NCBI GenBank assembly: GCA_036346255.1
Contig: JAYEVH010000443.1
Location: 186,001 to 250,000, forward strand
DNA length: 64,000 nucleotides
Source of the DNA: Ampelocalamus luodianensis
Taxonomy: Eukaryota; Streptophyta; Magnoliopsida; Poales; Poaceae
Reading direction: 5' to 3'
Every line of letters starts with the position of its first letter. The first letter of the stretch is position 1. The notes below the pieces were generated by a model. That model worked only from the letters and a program-made list of their open reading frames with translations, did no database searches and was not told the DNA's origin. Positions 11,439 through 22,965 of the stretch are shown here, piece after piece. The translations under genes and the position numbers were made by a program.

Positions 11439-14400
11439 TGAAAGATCTAGACCCGTCATTATGCGGTAATGGAGTTTTGGTGATTAATGATAAATCTAAT
11501 TGGGAGACTAACACTTTTATTGATATACATATTGTGTAGTCTTATTTGGATATAAAGGTGAAAATCATGAAGGCATGCAAGTGCTTAAGTGATTAATGAC
11601 AAATGCACTTGTGAGACTAACACTCCTATTGTTATATCAAGTTTAGTCTCAGCTTGGATATAAAAGCAAAAATCCAAACAGGTATGTATTCATTAATGAC
11701 AAATCTATTTGTGAGACTAACAATTCTATTGATTATCTATTGTTTAGTCTCGTTTGGATATAAAGATGAAAATACAAGAGGTATGCATTCTACTTCTTCT
11801 TATTATATCTTGTTGCATTCCTCGGATCCAAAATATAGGTTAAACTCCACCAAAAAGCTTAACTTGGATATGTGCATATGTTTCCATTACACATTTGTGT
11901 ATGCACACATTTAGGGGGAGTCCATTCTATATTTTGAAGTTTCATTAATATTGATCCATATTATCTTTCCACGTATATTAAGGATCTTTACTTTGAAACA
12001 TATCCTTGAATATATTTAACTTGTGTAGTTAGTATATTCATATGAGTATATGAGAACATATGAAACTTGTGTAGTTCATGGATGTTCATATATCCTTGAA
12101 TATATTTAACTTGCGTAGTTAATATATTCATATGAGTATATACAACTTGTGTAGTTTGTATACACTCATATTCAGTATATACAACTTGTGTAGTTCGTAT
12201 ATACTCATGGTATATATAACTTGTGTAGTTCATATATACTTATATGTGAGTATATATATAACTTGTGTAGTTTATATATACTCATGTTTATCTATATTCA
12301 ATTATTTGAGATTGCATTGTGGGACTAACATGTGTACTAAGATGTTTGAAGGCTTAGTCCCAATTCATGGATGGCGACATGGTAAGGGAAATGCATGACA
12401 ATAGAGGGATCATGACTAATAGCTTGATAGCATGGTTTTTGGATCAAGTTAGGATCATGCATGCATTTGAATTTGAGTTTTGGAAACTCTAAGTGCTTTT
12501 GTCAGAAATCGGATGAACCGACGTGTTATGGGCGGTTCGACCGCGCTGCGGTTCGACCGGATCTTGGTGCGGTATGACCGCACATCGGTCATTCCGATTT
12601 CTAGTTGGCGGTTGCATAAAACCAGAACCGATGCATTTTAGCTCGGAGCTCTCTCTGAAAATCGGTCGTACCGCATTTGAAGAACGGTTGTACCGCGATG
12701 CGGTTGTCTGAATTTTGTATGGCGTATGAATTTTCCGAGAGCATGTTGTTTGGCGCAGTTTGGAAACCTCGCAATCGGTAGTACCGCTTCCTTCGTATGA
12801 TACGACCGGACCAAGCGTAGTACCGCAATTTGGTTGGCGGTTGTACCGGTCCGAGTTTTCAACACTTATTTAGAAGCATTTTGCATGTATATCTTGGTAA
12901 TTAATGTTAATCATTATGGGACTAACATTTTCCATGAGTTGGATGAATAGGTTATGTTCCAGGGTAATGAAGACTTCGGATGGCATCATGAGTTGATCGT
13001 CATCAAGTAAAAGTTCAAGAAGAGGATGCATCATGTGTTAATGCATATCAAGATCTCAAAGAGAGATGATCATGAGTTGATCATCAAGTCAAGAGAAGAC
13101 TCATCATGTGTTGATTGAGGTCAAGTAAAGAATGCATCATGGGTTGATGCATGTCAAGATGATGACTCGGACTTGAAGTGAAGATGTGCGTCATCAACCT
13201 TTAAGAAGATGCTCAAGGCAAAGGTATGACTAGCTAGGGCTAAGGATGTGTTCCTAGTCTTTTACCGGTCTTGGTGTTTGGTTAGAAGACCGGATTGCTA
13301 GTATAGGTTGCCGTACTATTAAGAGGGGTCTTGTCTAGTAGCTTGAGTCTCATCATGTGTTAATAACTCAATCTCACTTGCTCTAGCTCACTCTAACATG
13401 TAGCTTTGTATTTGCGAATGTGTTTTGCAAATAGTTGAGGCTCATGGATAATCCTTGTAGCATGTGACTATACTTTGCAAATGTGTTTTGCAAATGGTTG
13501 AAGTCCATGTACCTACTCCTTGTGGCATGATCTAAGTTTGCAAATGTGTTTTGCAAATTGTTGGGATTCATGTATCTTCCCTTGGCATGGTCTAAGATTG
13601 CTTGTTGCTATCATTTGGACTTAGACCATGGTAGTGGCTCTTTGAAATTGTGCTTTTTGATTTGATAAAATGTGTTTGAGATCAAATCAAATAGGTGGGT
13701 TGTGTAGCCCACTGAATAAGCTTTCAATAGAGTCCAAGGTCACTCAATTCCGACATCGAGTCAAAAGTTATGACCTTTTACCGAGTGTAAATGCGTGCTG
13801 ATTTTGAGCTGCGGTACGACCGCCATGTAAAGAGCGGTATGACCGCCCAGAACGGTTGTACCGGCCCTTGTGAGGGCGGTACGACCGCAAATGGCTGTAA
13901 CGGCTAGTTTTTGGTTGTTTCGTCTCCAAACAGCTAGTTTTTGGTGTAGGGGCTATAAATACCCCTTTGGCCGGTTGAGAGACAACCTTTGACATCCCAT
14001 TTCACTCTCTTGAGCTAGTGTGAGCTTCTCCACTCAATTGTGCATGTGTTGCACCTGTGAGCAGGAGAGAGGTCTCTAGTTGCATGTGTTGCATCTAGAG
14101 GTGGATTTTGTATCCACTTGAGCTTGTGCATTCGTTGCATGTGGTGAGAGTCAAGCAAGGGGCTTGGCTTATTACTCTTGGTGTTTGCCGACACCTAGAC
14201 GGCGTGGAGGCGTTGTGCGTCGGTGATCTTCTCAAGTGAAGCTTGTGAGAAGACCAGGCGATTTGTGAGTGGCTTGGTGCTCGCCATCTCGGAGCGGAGT
14301 AAGAGCAACCCTAGTGGATCGAGGTGATAAGTTCAAGTTGGAGTCGGTTCAAGCGGTTGAACTCACTTAGAGGTGTTGGTTCGGTTGGAACCGGTCCAAG

Positions 14401-14836
14401 TTGTTTGGACTTACCTCGGAGGTGTTGCCTCGCGTTTTGGAGCCGATCCAAAGGTTGAACTTACCTCAACGTGGATTAGGGAGACGGCAAGTCTTCGATC
14501 ACCACGGAAAAATATCGCCGTGTCAATTGTGGTTTGCTTTCTTGAGCTTTACCTTATTGCAATTTACATTCATTGTATAATTGCTTATCTATTTAACTGC
14601 TATCATGTATGTGCTTGATTGATCATATCATTAGTTGAAAGCTTACAAGTTCATGCTCTATTGATTATTATCTTTATACTTGTATTGTTGGAGCACTTAG
14701 TTGAGACTAGTGATTTTAGGTCTTAATTGTGCAAAACCGTATTAATATTAACTTCCGCATTAGAAATCGGTTTTAGTGCATAAAAGTTTTAAAACGCCTA
14801 TTCACCCCCCCTCTAGTCGGCCTACTCGATCTTACA
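11439..14836 (+). repeat. 3' LTR of E2
   Basis: 3,398 bases, same ends as the 5' LTR, followed by the CCACA target duplication at 14837-14841. It is nearly identical to the 5' copy. Most differences are one-base gains or losses at CNG trinucleotides (for example CAG here against CG at 4470-4473). Confidence 0.9.
13811..13961 (+). promoter_or_regulatory. E2 3' LTR copy of dyad cluster and TATA box
   Basis: Same arrangement as in the 5' LTR: GCGGTACGACCGC-type dyads beginning at 13811, then CTATAAATA at 13953-13961. As the 3' copy it could drive transcription outward into LTR-A and beyond. Confidence 0.5.
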
Positions 14837-17800
14837 CCACACGACTTGATTAGCCCGTAAGCCTCCAGAGGCCTCTGAAATAGCACACTTCCTATGGTAT
14901 GCTGGCCGGGTAAATCAAGATACAGTCATTTTCAGCAAGAAAACCCTATTGAGCTAAGTCCCCCTTGTGAGATGGTTCCTTGCCTAGTACAAGCGTCCGA
15001 TAGCACTTGCTAGGGGGCTCACAAGTTATATTGGAAATACCGATGCAATCAAAACCAAAGAATTGGTGCTCCCTTGCACACTATAAAGGATCACATCGGC
15101 TCCTCAAAGAACATAGGATTTCACAGTCGCTATGCCCCTTACACCACCAAGGACTTAACACAATAAAAACCCTCCCCTACTTAACCATACGGCTCCCAAC
15201 CCGCGTGTGGCAGCACGAGTGTTGCTTGAAAAGTAGGTACCAAAAGTTCGGTCCTCAATTGTCCAGACAAGTCCTTCCACTTACCCAATGCTCGTCCACA
15301 AAGCACCATCACTAACCAACACTTGTCCGGACCAAATCTCATTTTTAAAAATGACAAAGTTTTACTCATAAAACAGCTACACAGATCTGAAGTAAAAACA
15401 TAAAGTAAGAGTTGTGTGTATCCCAAAACCACGGGTTATTCCCACGATCGAACTACCAGTATCTAGACTTGCATGGCTAAACAATTCTACAACCCATAAT
15501 TCACACATCCTATCTTAAGCATATAGGAGTTGGCATAATTCAAGATTAACCTCAAGCATAGGACATATCTAAACTACACATCACAAAAATATTGACATAA
15601 TCAAAATAGCATGCAAGCAATTATCATTGCACTAACTTAACCAAAGCGGGATCAAATATGATGCAAAAGAAAGTTCAAATGATGCTTGCCTTGCTGGTAC
15701 AGTAGCTGCTCACTCTGGGTAGCGTAAGTGTCGATATTAATATGCTCGGGATCTATATAATTATAACATCAAATAAATCACAGAAAAACAACTCAAAACC
15801 AAAATGCTAAAAATGCATGATTTTTCTACAGTAGTTAGGTCATGATTTTAAATGATTTTTGGTGAAAGAATGATTTCATTTGGATTTAGTATAAGAAAGT
15901 TATAATGGTTTGAAATTGATTTCAATATGCCAGTCATTTATATAATTTAATTATGAAGTGAAATTTTGTAGAACAGTGGTGAGTACATGGATTACATAGA
16001 TAAATAGGCAATATTATTATAAGTTAAAAACAGTTGAGTTTGTCCTTTTGGAGTTTTATGATTTAGTTATTGATTTTCAAAGTTATCACCTTTACTAGTA
16101 TAAAAATAATGGAGTTTAAGGTTATATTCTCCGAAATAGTTTCGTGACACATTGTAATGTGGAGACCATTTTAGAATTAAGTTCACTGAAAATAAAAATT
16201 ATCAAAAGTGGTCTCACTGTTTTTGTAGTTTCCAATAATTACTTATGCATTTTTGAAGTTATCAACCCTTTTCTTATTGTAAGAATAATGGTTTTAATGG
16301 ATTAATCTCAAATTAATACTCTCTGCTACAGAGACATGTTTGAGACTAATTTTAATATAAGGTTTACTAAAAGTGAAAATTTCCAGAAGTGGTTTCTTGT
16401 GATTTGGAGTTAAAATGATTTAGTTATGCATTTTGGAAGTTAATACATGTTTTTCAGTATACAAATAAATGATTTTCAGATTCTATAATCCATTTACTGC
16501 TTTTCTCACCGAGGCTCAGCTAGCCACGGTCACTGACCAGCGGGCCCGCTCGCCAGTGGCTCGCTGCGAGGCGCGCGCACGTGTATTCTAGCGCTGCGAT
16601 TGCGAGCCGTTGGATCAAGATCCAACGGTCCACAGTCGAGGTGCATTAGGATGGTCCGAATGTCTCACAAATCCAAACCGTTCCTTTCGCATCTGACGGT
16701 CCAGATTGACTCCAGTTTATTTAGTCTCTTAGCACGTGTTTAAAGCCTTGGGTCCACACGTCAGTGGACTTAACCATTCACTTCCGACATCAATTAAATG
16801 CTAATGATTACAGTTAACGCTAATGACGTGCTATAGTAACGGTCGGCGTACGACAACGGGATTTCGTCCCCGCGCGTTTCACCGGCGGCTTGCCGTCGAT
16901 TCCGGCCACGGCGGCGTGAACCAAGAGTATGCTTAGGTGCACAATAGTGCTGCGCTCCCAATGGAAGTGGTCTCGACGGCTAAGCCGGCCTATACCGGCG
17001 GCTGGCGAGGAGTTGGCGGCGGCGATGCTACGGCAAAGTGCAAGCGGCATAAAGAAGCTCGCGGCGACAAACAGCGAGTGCCCGAGGTCCTAGGGACTAT
17101 GAGAAGGCTACGTGAGCAAGGAAGAGTGCTCGGGGAAGCTTGGAGATGCCGGAGGTGCGTCGGCGCCGGAGAAGAAGAATGGTGACAAAACGGCTTCGCG
17201 ACCAGAGGAGATCCTGAGCAAAACCAAGACCGATGAATGCTTGGAATAGCTTCAAGATCTTAAGAGCATCTTTGTAGGAGCAAAGAATTGAAGAAAGGCT
17301 TACCGATTTGAAGTGGGAGATGAAAGGGTGTTCCACGTACCGAAAATGGAACAATCTTCGATTCACCGAGATCCTATCGTGAATCCAAGAAATTGATTGA
17401 GGGTTTAGATCGGTGGCCTAAGGCATGTAAGATGACGCGGTGGGTTGAGGACCATACCTCACGGAAGTGAGAAATGGCACGAGGATGTCACTCGGTGCGT
17501 GCTCAGAGCGTAGAAGGGCACCAATGTGGAACCAATGCTACAAGTCATCGCAAGAGCTAGGGTTAGCAAAAATGGAGAAGGCATGGAAGGTAGAACACAG
17601 AGGAATCACGCGAAGGGCTTACCGAGAGATGAGCACGGAGAGCTTCCTTCCTCACCACCGAGAGGAAAGTGAGGAAGAAACTAGGGTTCGAGGTGTCTTA
17701 TGTTGGGCGATAGCGGAAATGGGGCGGCATGAGGCGGAGTAGCTCGGGACCGCCAGCGGATGCGGCGGATTGACGGCGTCGGCGGAGCACCACGAGCGTC

Positions 17801-18566
17801 GCGGCGCGTGGCTGGATACTGGCGAGCGACGCGACGGAGGAAGACGGCGATCTTGGCAAAGACGGCCCTGCAGTCGATGTCTCCTCGTTCGCGCGGGTTG
17901 GAAACGTGGCCCACCGTGGACCGCTAGATCTAGATCCAAGGCGAGGTTCAAAGGGTTAAGTGGTTCGGTTGGTGAAGCGGTATGAATTCGGGCGTTGATC
18001 TTTCATCCGCGGCTCACGTGCGGTGCACTTAGTGGACTCGACCAAAGTCACTCGCTGGTCGGGCTTGGACCCAAGGCACAAGGCAGAGTTTGAGTCGTGG
18101 TTTGACTGGAATTATTTCATTTCCTCTACTTTGACCAGGGGATTAAAATTAGAAATAAAATTCATAAAATCATGAAATAATTTGTAGGGGTTCCTGGGAG
18201 TATATAGTTCCCATAGAAATTATGAAACCCCACTGTTCATAATATAGTTTGTGATATTTAAATTCAAACATGTTGTATGTCTATGAATGTTGTTTGAATT
18301 TTCATTTGGTTCAACCTAGCCCCAAAAATTTGGGAAAAATTATATTAATTCATGATAATTAATGTAGTATTTAAATAAATTGATTTCAGATGATGATCAC
18401 AACTTTTTATCACTGATTCGAATTGAAATTTGAATTTTGATGTGTATGTTCACCCCAAATTAGATTTTCCAAGTACAATATATTATGGAAATGTTTTGAA
18501 TTTGAAAATGCATGTTAGTGAAATACATATTAATCCAATTTAATTAGTTGGGGCTGTGACATCGCA

Positions 18567-20013
18567 GACACAAACCTATGAAATGGGAGTTACTGATATA
18601 CTGATTGACCGAGACTTTCTCGCAGGGCATCGGTACCACATTTGCTTTTCCTGGATGATAATGGAGTCCAAAATCATAATCTTTGATCAAATCAAGCCAT
18701 CTTCTTTGCCTCAAGTTCAGATCGGCTTGGGTGAAGATATATTTAAGACTCTTGTGATCGGTGTAGATCTCGCAACGATTACCGATGAGGTAATGTCGCC
18801 AAATCTTTAGAGCATGAACAACCGCTGCGAGTTCCAAATCATGAGTGGGATAATTCAACTCATGTGGTCTCAATTGCCTGGATGCATAAGCTACCACTCG
18901 ACCCTCTTGCATAAGTACACAACCGAGCCCATGGCGAGATGCATCGCAGTAAACGTCAAAGCTCTTGTGAATGTCGGGCAGGATAAGTACCAGAGCTTTG
19001 GTCAGGCATTTCTTTAGGATCTGAAAACTCTCCTCACATTCAGGCGACCATACGAACTTCTTTTCTTTCTTTAGAAGTTGAGTCATTGACCTCGCAATTT
19101 TGGAGAAGTTCTGGATGAATCTGCGGTAGTAACCCGCAAGTCCGAGAAAACTACGAATATCAGTGATGTTTCTGGGTTGTCTCCAATCAAGGACATCTTG
19201 CACTTTGCTTGGATCAACAGCGATACCGCCCTTGGATAAGACTTGTCCCAAGAAACTAACTTCATGAAGCCAGAACTCGCATTTGCTGAATTTGGCATAG
19301 AGCTGATGTTGACGAAGCTTTTTTAACACAAACCTCAAGTGTTGCTTGTGTTCTTCATCAGACTTTGAGTAGATAAGGATGTCATCAATTAATACAACCA
19401 CAAACTTATCCAAATACTCCATGAAAACTAAATTCATAAGATTCATGAAGTATGCCGGTGCATTCGTCAGACCAAAGGACATGACAGTGTACTCGTACAA
19501 CCCGTAACGAGTAGAGAAAGCCGTCTTCGGAATGTCTTCAGTTCGAACTTTAATTTGATGATAGCCCAAGCGCAAATCAATCTTGGAGAATACTTGGGCT
19601 CCACTCAATTGATCGAATAAATCGTCAATCCGCGGAAGCGGATATTTGTTCTTGACAGTGACTTCATTTAACGGACGGTAGTCAACACACATCCGCAAAC
19701 TCTTGTCTTTCTTTTTGACAAAGATGGCCGGACATCCCCATGGTGAGGAGCTCAGCCTAACAAATCCCTTGTCTTGAAGTTCCTGGATTTGCTTCTTCAA
19801 TTCTTCTAACTCATTAGGAGGCATCCGATACGGCCGTTTTGAGATTGGCGTAGTACCGGGTACAAGCTCGATGACGAACTCAATTTCTCGATCAGGAGGC
19901 ATGCCTGGGAGTTCTTCAGAGAATACATCTGGGTATTCACACACCACTGGCACCTTCTCAATTTCAAGAGAGGTACTAGCTTCTAAAGCATAAAGACGGG
20001 AACTACCCACTCA
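18567..20013 (-). pseudogene. Gypsy reverse transcriptase-RNase H of E1
   Basis: A long minus-strand frame. RT shows the usual blocks: YRMPPNELEELK, SSPWGCPAIFVKKKD, MCVDYRPLNEVTVKNKYPLP, VMSFGLTNAPAYF and the catalytic box LIDDILIYS. RNase H follows with DVYCDAS, DLELAAVVHALK and YTDHKSLKYI, then HPGKANVV. The frame is then lost by an apparent one-base deletion near 18608 where family members read ADALSR, and a TAA follows before the solo-LTR junction. A TGA at 20011-20013 separates RT from the upstream protease frame. All catalytic acidic residues of RT (the DD pair) and RNase H appear present. The integrase continues beyond LTR-A at 906-2409. Confidence 0.9.
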
Positions 20014-20345
20014 AGGTGCAAAAACAACCTGACTGCCGTCTTCGCTAGTGACAGAAATAGACCGTTGAGCACAATCGATCTTTCCCCGATTCTTGGACAG
20101 CCAATCCATCCCCAAGATCACATCAATACCCACTGGATTTATCACAATTAAATTTGCCAAGAAGTTGATATTTCGAATTTCCACTTTTACGTCCCGGCAG
20201 ACTCGATCGGTTTGGAAAACCGATCCCGGCGACTGGATTTGATAAGGTGGCTGAAGTTTAAGTATTTCAAATTGATTAAGTGCAGCATATTATTCTTTGA
20301 TGAATGAATGAGATGCTCCTGAATCAAATAAAACTGATGCTGGAC
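20014..20345 (-). pseudogene. Gypsy aspartic protease of E1
   Basis: Retropepsin-type protease between gag and RT, same minus strand. It holds the catalytic FDSGASHSF motif at about 20300-20340 and the C-terminal family motif VILGMDWLS at about 20100. A TAA at 20290-20292, right after SHSFIKE, and the TGA at 20011-20013 interrupt the frame. Length and motif spacing are normal for a plant gypsy protease. Confidence 0.85.
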
Positions 20346-20413
20346 AAGAATTAACAAGAAAGGTACCCAAAGCGACGTTTGGGCGTCGCTCGCCTCCTCC
20401 TTGATGGCGTGGT

Positions 20414-21594
20414 TCACTCGCCACGCGAGGATGCGAGGAGGGTAGATGCTGCCCTCGGAGGTGGTGTAGGTCTTGCCACAGCTGGTGGTGTAGGAGCTCG
20501 ATAAACTTGAGGCATTCCTCGCTGCTTGGCGAGGCAGTGAGAGGCATAGTGGCCCTGGCGACCACAATGAAAGCAGGTGACATTAGGCTTGTAAGTACCA
20601 TTGTTTTGGGAGTTCTTACTCCCATTGTACCACTGCACCGTAGGTGGCGAAGGTCGTGGAGGTGCCACTGGAGGCCTCGGTGGCACGGGGCACTGAGCAG
20701 GTGCACAGGCGGTCAGGGTGCGTCGAGGAAAACTGCCGCTAGCTGAAATCTGAGCGGCCCTCTTCCTCTTCCTGGACTCCTCCACTGCCACACTCTTGTG
20801 CTCCACCACAATGGCCTTGTTCACCAAGTGCTGGAAGTTCCGAAAATCATGTACAGCTAAAGCTAGCTGCATCTCCTCAGTCAAGCCGCCCATGAACCGG
20901 CGCTGGCGACGGGCGTCTGTGGAGACGTCGTCCGGGGCATAGCGAGCTAAGGAATTGAACTCCTGAAGATACTCAGTGGCAGTCTTCCTTCCTTGCTTCA
21001 AAGCAAGAAACTGCTGCTGCTTGATCGACATGACCCCATCAGGAACATAGGCCTCCCTGAAAGCCGCTCGAAACTCGTTCCATGATGGAACGTCTCCGTC
21101 AGGTTGCATGGCGGAAAAATTATCCCACCATGCACTAGCAGCGCCTTCCAGCTGATAGCTGGCAAAGAGAACCTTCTCAATGCCCGTGCACTGAGCAATG
21201 GCTAGCTTCTTTTCAATATCACGTAGCCAATCTTCAGCCTCCATAGGGTCTCCGGTGCCCGCAAAGGTGGGAGGATTTGTCATTGGAATTCAGCGAGACC
21301 CCACGCGCCTCGATTTCCCCTCCCTGCTCGCGAGCGGGAGAAGTGTTGCGAGCGATAGCTTCAAGAATCCTGGTCTGGTCCATCCTATTCCGCTCGATTT
21401 GAGCCAGGACCTCTGCCATAGTGGGTGGCGGAGGAAGCACTTCCTCAGATGAACTATCCCGCGGATGGTGCTGCTGAGAGGGCTCACCCCTCTCTTCTCG
21501 GGCGTAGAGTTCAGCTACTGCAGCAGAACGAGTGACCTGGGGTGGAGATCCCCCGTCACGCTGAGCTCTCGCACGAGTATTAGGGCCTGACATC
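20414..21594 (-). pseudogene. Gypsy gag of E1 (Retrotrans_gag plus zinc knuckle)
   Basis: The start is the ATG near 21594 (MSGPNTRARAQRDGG), followed by the conserved PPPTMAEVLAQIERNRMDQT block that E3 also carries. A one-base shift near 21285 moves to the frame 20414-21283. That frame holds the Retrotrans_gag capsid region (DWLRDIEKKLAIAQC, SAWWDNF, FLALKQGRKTATEYLQEF) and one CCHC knuckle (CFHCGRQGHYASHC). The proline-rich tail then loses frame and the protease frame opens at about 20500. Gag and protease are normally one fused frame in this lineage, so two frameshifts are needed here. Confidence 0.88.
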
Positions 21595-21958
21595 CTGAAG
21601 TGACAAGGAAAATTAAAAAGGAACCAAGATTGTTGGAAAAAGGGGTGAATAATAAGACTCTGGACAGCAAGCACATAGTTCTTAATTAAGAATGCATAAT
21701 GATATAAAATGCACCAGAACATAACACCAAATGGGCGTACAAAGGCGCTAAGGCCAGTACAAGATCCATACATTTAAATCATAATTTTCCCAATGCAATT
21801 ACATCCATAAAGGCCCGTGGGCAAAAAGCAACTAGCTGAAATAAAAGTTCTTGCAAGAGAAACATTAATAGCTCAATTACTACTATCTTATTACAGGAAT
21901 TTAAAGATACATGCTCCACCATGAGCTTACACCTAAAACATCCTAAATGTTGTTCCGG
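21595..21958 (-). other. Leader between ORF264 and gag, no gene seen
   Basis: 364 bases, AT-rich, without a sustained frame. The stretch just upstream of the gag ATG is pyrimidine-rich and ends in CAG on the minus strand, resembling a splice acceptor, which would allow gag to be made from a spliced transcript. If two elements are fused here (see findings), the junction probably lies in this interval, but I see no terminal motif or target duplication. Confidence 0.4.
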
Positions 21959-22750
21959 TCAAAGTTCACCGGAAACTCGTCGTAAGATGTGCCCGTGGAT
22001 CCGTATCATCGGGTCTCCTAGATTAGGAAGACGCAAAGGGGAGCCTTGCTCTATCACATGGCCTCCAGCAGGTTCCATCCTGTGAGGACGAGCAAATCCG
22101 ACTGACATGCGGACCTGACGTCTCGCCCCATAGTTGGGTACACGCCCTGGCACTTCCGGAAGACGGTACATCGGTGGTGCTGAAGCATATGTGGAAATCT
22201 CATTTGTGCCATAAACCACATGGCAGTCAACAATCCCCATATTACACATGAGTTGTAAGTGCTCTTGGGCCACTATGAGGCGTTGACGAGTCTCGTACAA
22301 CTCATACACAGTGCACCGATGGATTTGGTCCATGATACGAACCAATCTTGCCAACTGCCTAACCTAGGGATCTTCCCCAAACTGGATCCGGGCAAAGGTG
22401 TCCACCTCCGTGCCACGCTCTCTCATAGGAAAATGGTCGTAAGGCGGCTGAGACAACTCCGTCAGATCATAACGGAGGTGGCTCATGGCCACACGAGCCA
22501 CTTCATGTAGAGCCATGGCCTCAGAAGTGCCACGTGCCTAGAAACAATATGGGATACTCCCCGTGACTTGTCTGGCGATGATGTTGATCACGGCCAAGTA
22601 TTCCTCCATGCCTGGCCCCCTGTCGCGGCGATAGATGGCGTAGGTCGGCTGGTAAGTAAAGTTCGCCCTCCACATCATCTCTCGGAGAAGCGTCGGGTAT
22701 CCATCCACGTTCTCAGCTTGAGTTTCTTTGACCAGGTATTGACGACTCAT
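21959..22750 (-). pseudogene. 264-codon ORF between primer site and gag, unknown function
   Basis: A single minus-strand frame of 264 codons from ATG 22750 (MSRQYLVKETQAENVDGYPT) to TGA at 21959, interrupted only by TAG at 22538-22540 and TAG at 22364-22366. It begins about 200 bases after the primer-binding site. It is rich in Arg, Glu and Leu with helix-like segments (YELYETRQRLIVAQEHLQL) and a Pro/Gly-rich C-terminus. It has no zinc knuckle, protease or pol motif and is not gag. The two-stop, no-frameshift pattern over 792 bases says it was a real protein recently. I have an impression that similar frames occur in other grass gypsy elements but cannot name the family. Confidence 0.6.
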
Positions 22751-22948
22751 CTAGAGACAAGAAAAACAAGGTAAGACTTCTTTGTAATTTAAAGAAGAGT
22801 AAGGTAAGAAAAGGCACTAAGAGGATGAGGAATAAAAGATATTCCTAACTTATACTTTCTGAAATTAATTTGATAATTTCAAAATAATTTGACTCAAAAA
22901 GGCTTGCTAACACTAACGCCAGTGCTATCTCTAACCTACAGTCAGTAT

Positions 22949-22961
22949 GGCTCTGATACCA
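22949..22961 (-). other. Primer-binding site (tRNA-Met initiator) beside LTR-B
   Basis: On the minus strand TGGTATCAGAGCC, four bases after the LTR-B terminus. It shows LTR-B is a 5' LTR of a minus-strand element and not a solo copy. Confidence 0.92.
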
Positions 22962-22965
22962 ACGC

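Larger units (their letters stand above)
3408..14836 (+). mobile_element. E2: non-autonomous Sirevirus-like Ty1/copia retrotransposon
   Basis: A complete 11.4 kb element with 3.4 kb LTRs (3408-6800 and 11439-14836), both starting TGAAAGATCT and ending CGATCTTACA. The target duplication is CCACA (3403-3407 and 14837-14841). It has an initiator-Met primer site, a damaged gag, and a 2.8 kb non-coding interior; no protease, integrase, RT or RNase H frame can be found. LTR palindromes, several zinc knuckles and repeated polypurine-like tracts match what is known of Sireviruses (the Maximus/SIRE group of Ty1/copia). Its LTRs are nearly identical, so insertion was recent. It must have been mobilised by proteins supplied from elsewhere. 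Confidence 0.85.
2410..18561 (-). mobile_element. Solo LTR (LTR-A) in E1 pol, split by E2
   Basis: The LTR consists of 2410-3407 plus 14842-18561 once E2 and one copy of its target duplication are removed, about 4.7 kb. It starts TGTGGGGACC and ends GGGGCTGTGACA on the plus strand, so its own orientation is minus. It is flanked by the direct repeat TCGCA at 2405-2409 and 18562-18566. The RNase H frame on the right rejoins the integrase frame on the left, so this looks like an insertion reduced to a solo LTR by recombination. It aligns along its length with LTR-B (22966-27601), roughly 80% identical where I compared. No host gene is seen in it; the GC-rich block at 16500-18000 is LTR sequence with open frames by composition. 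Confidence 0.85.
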
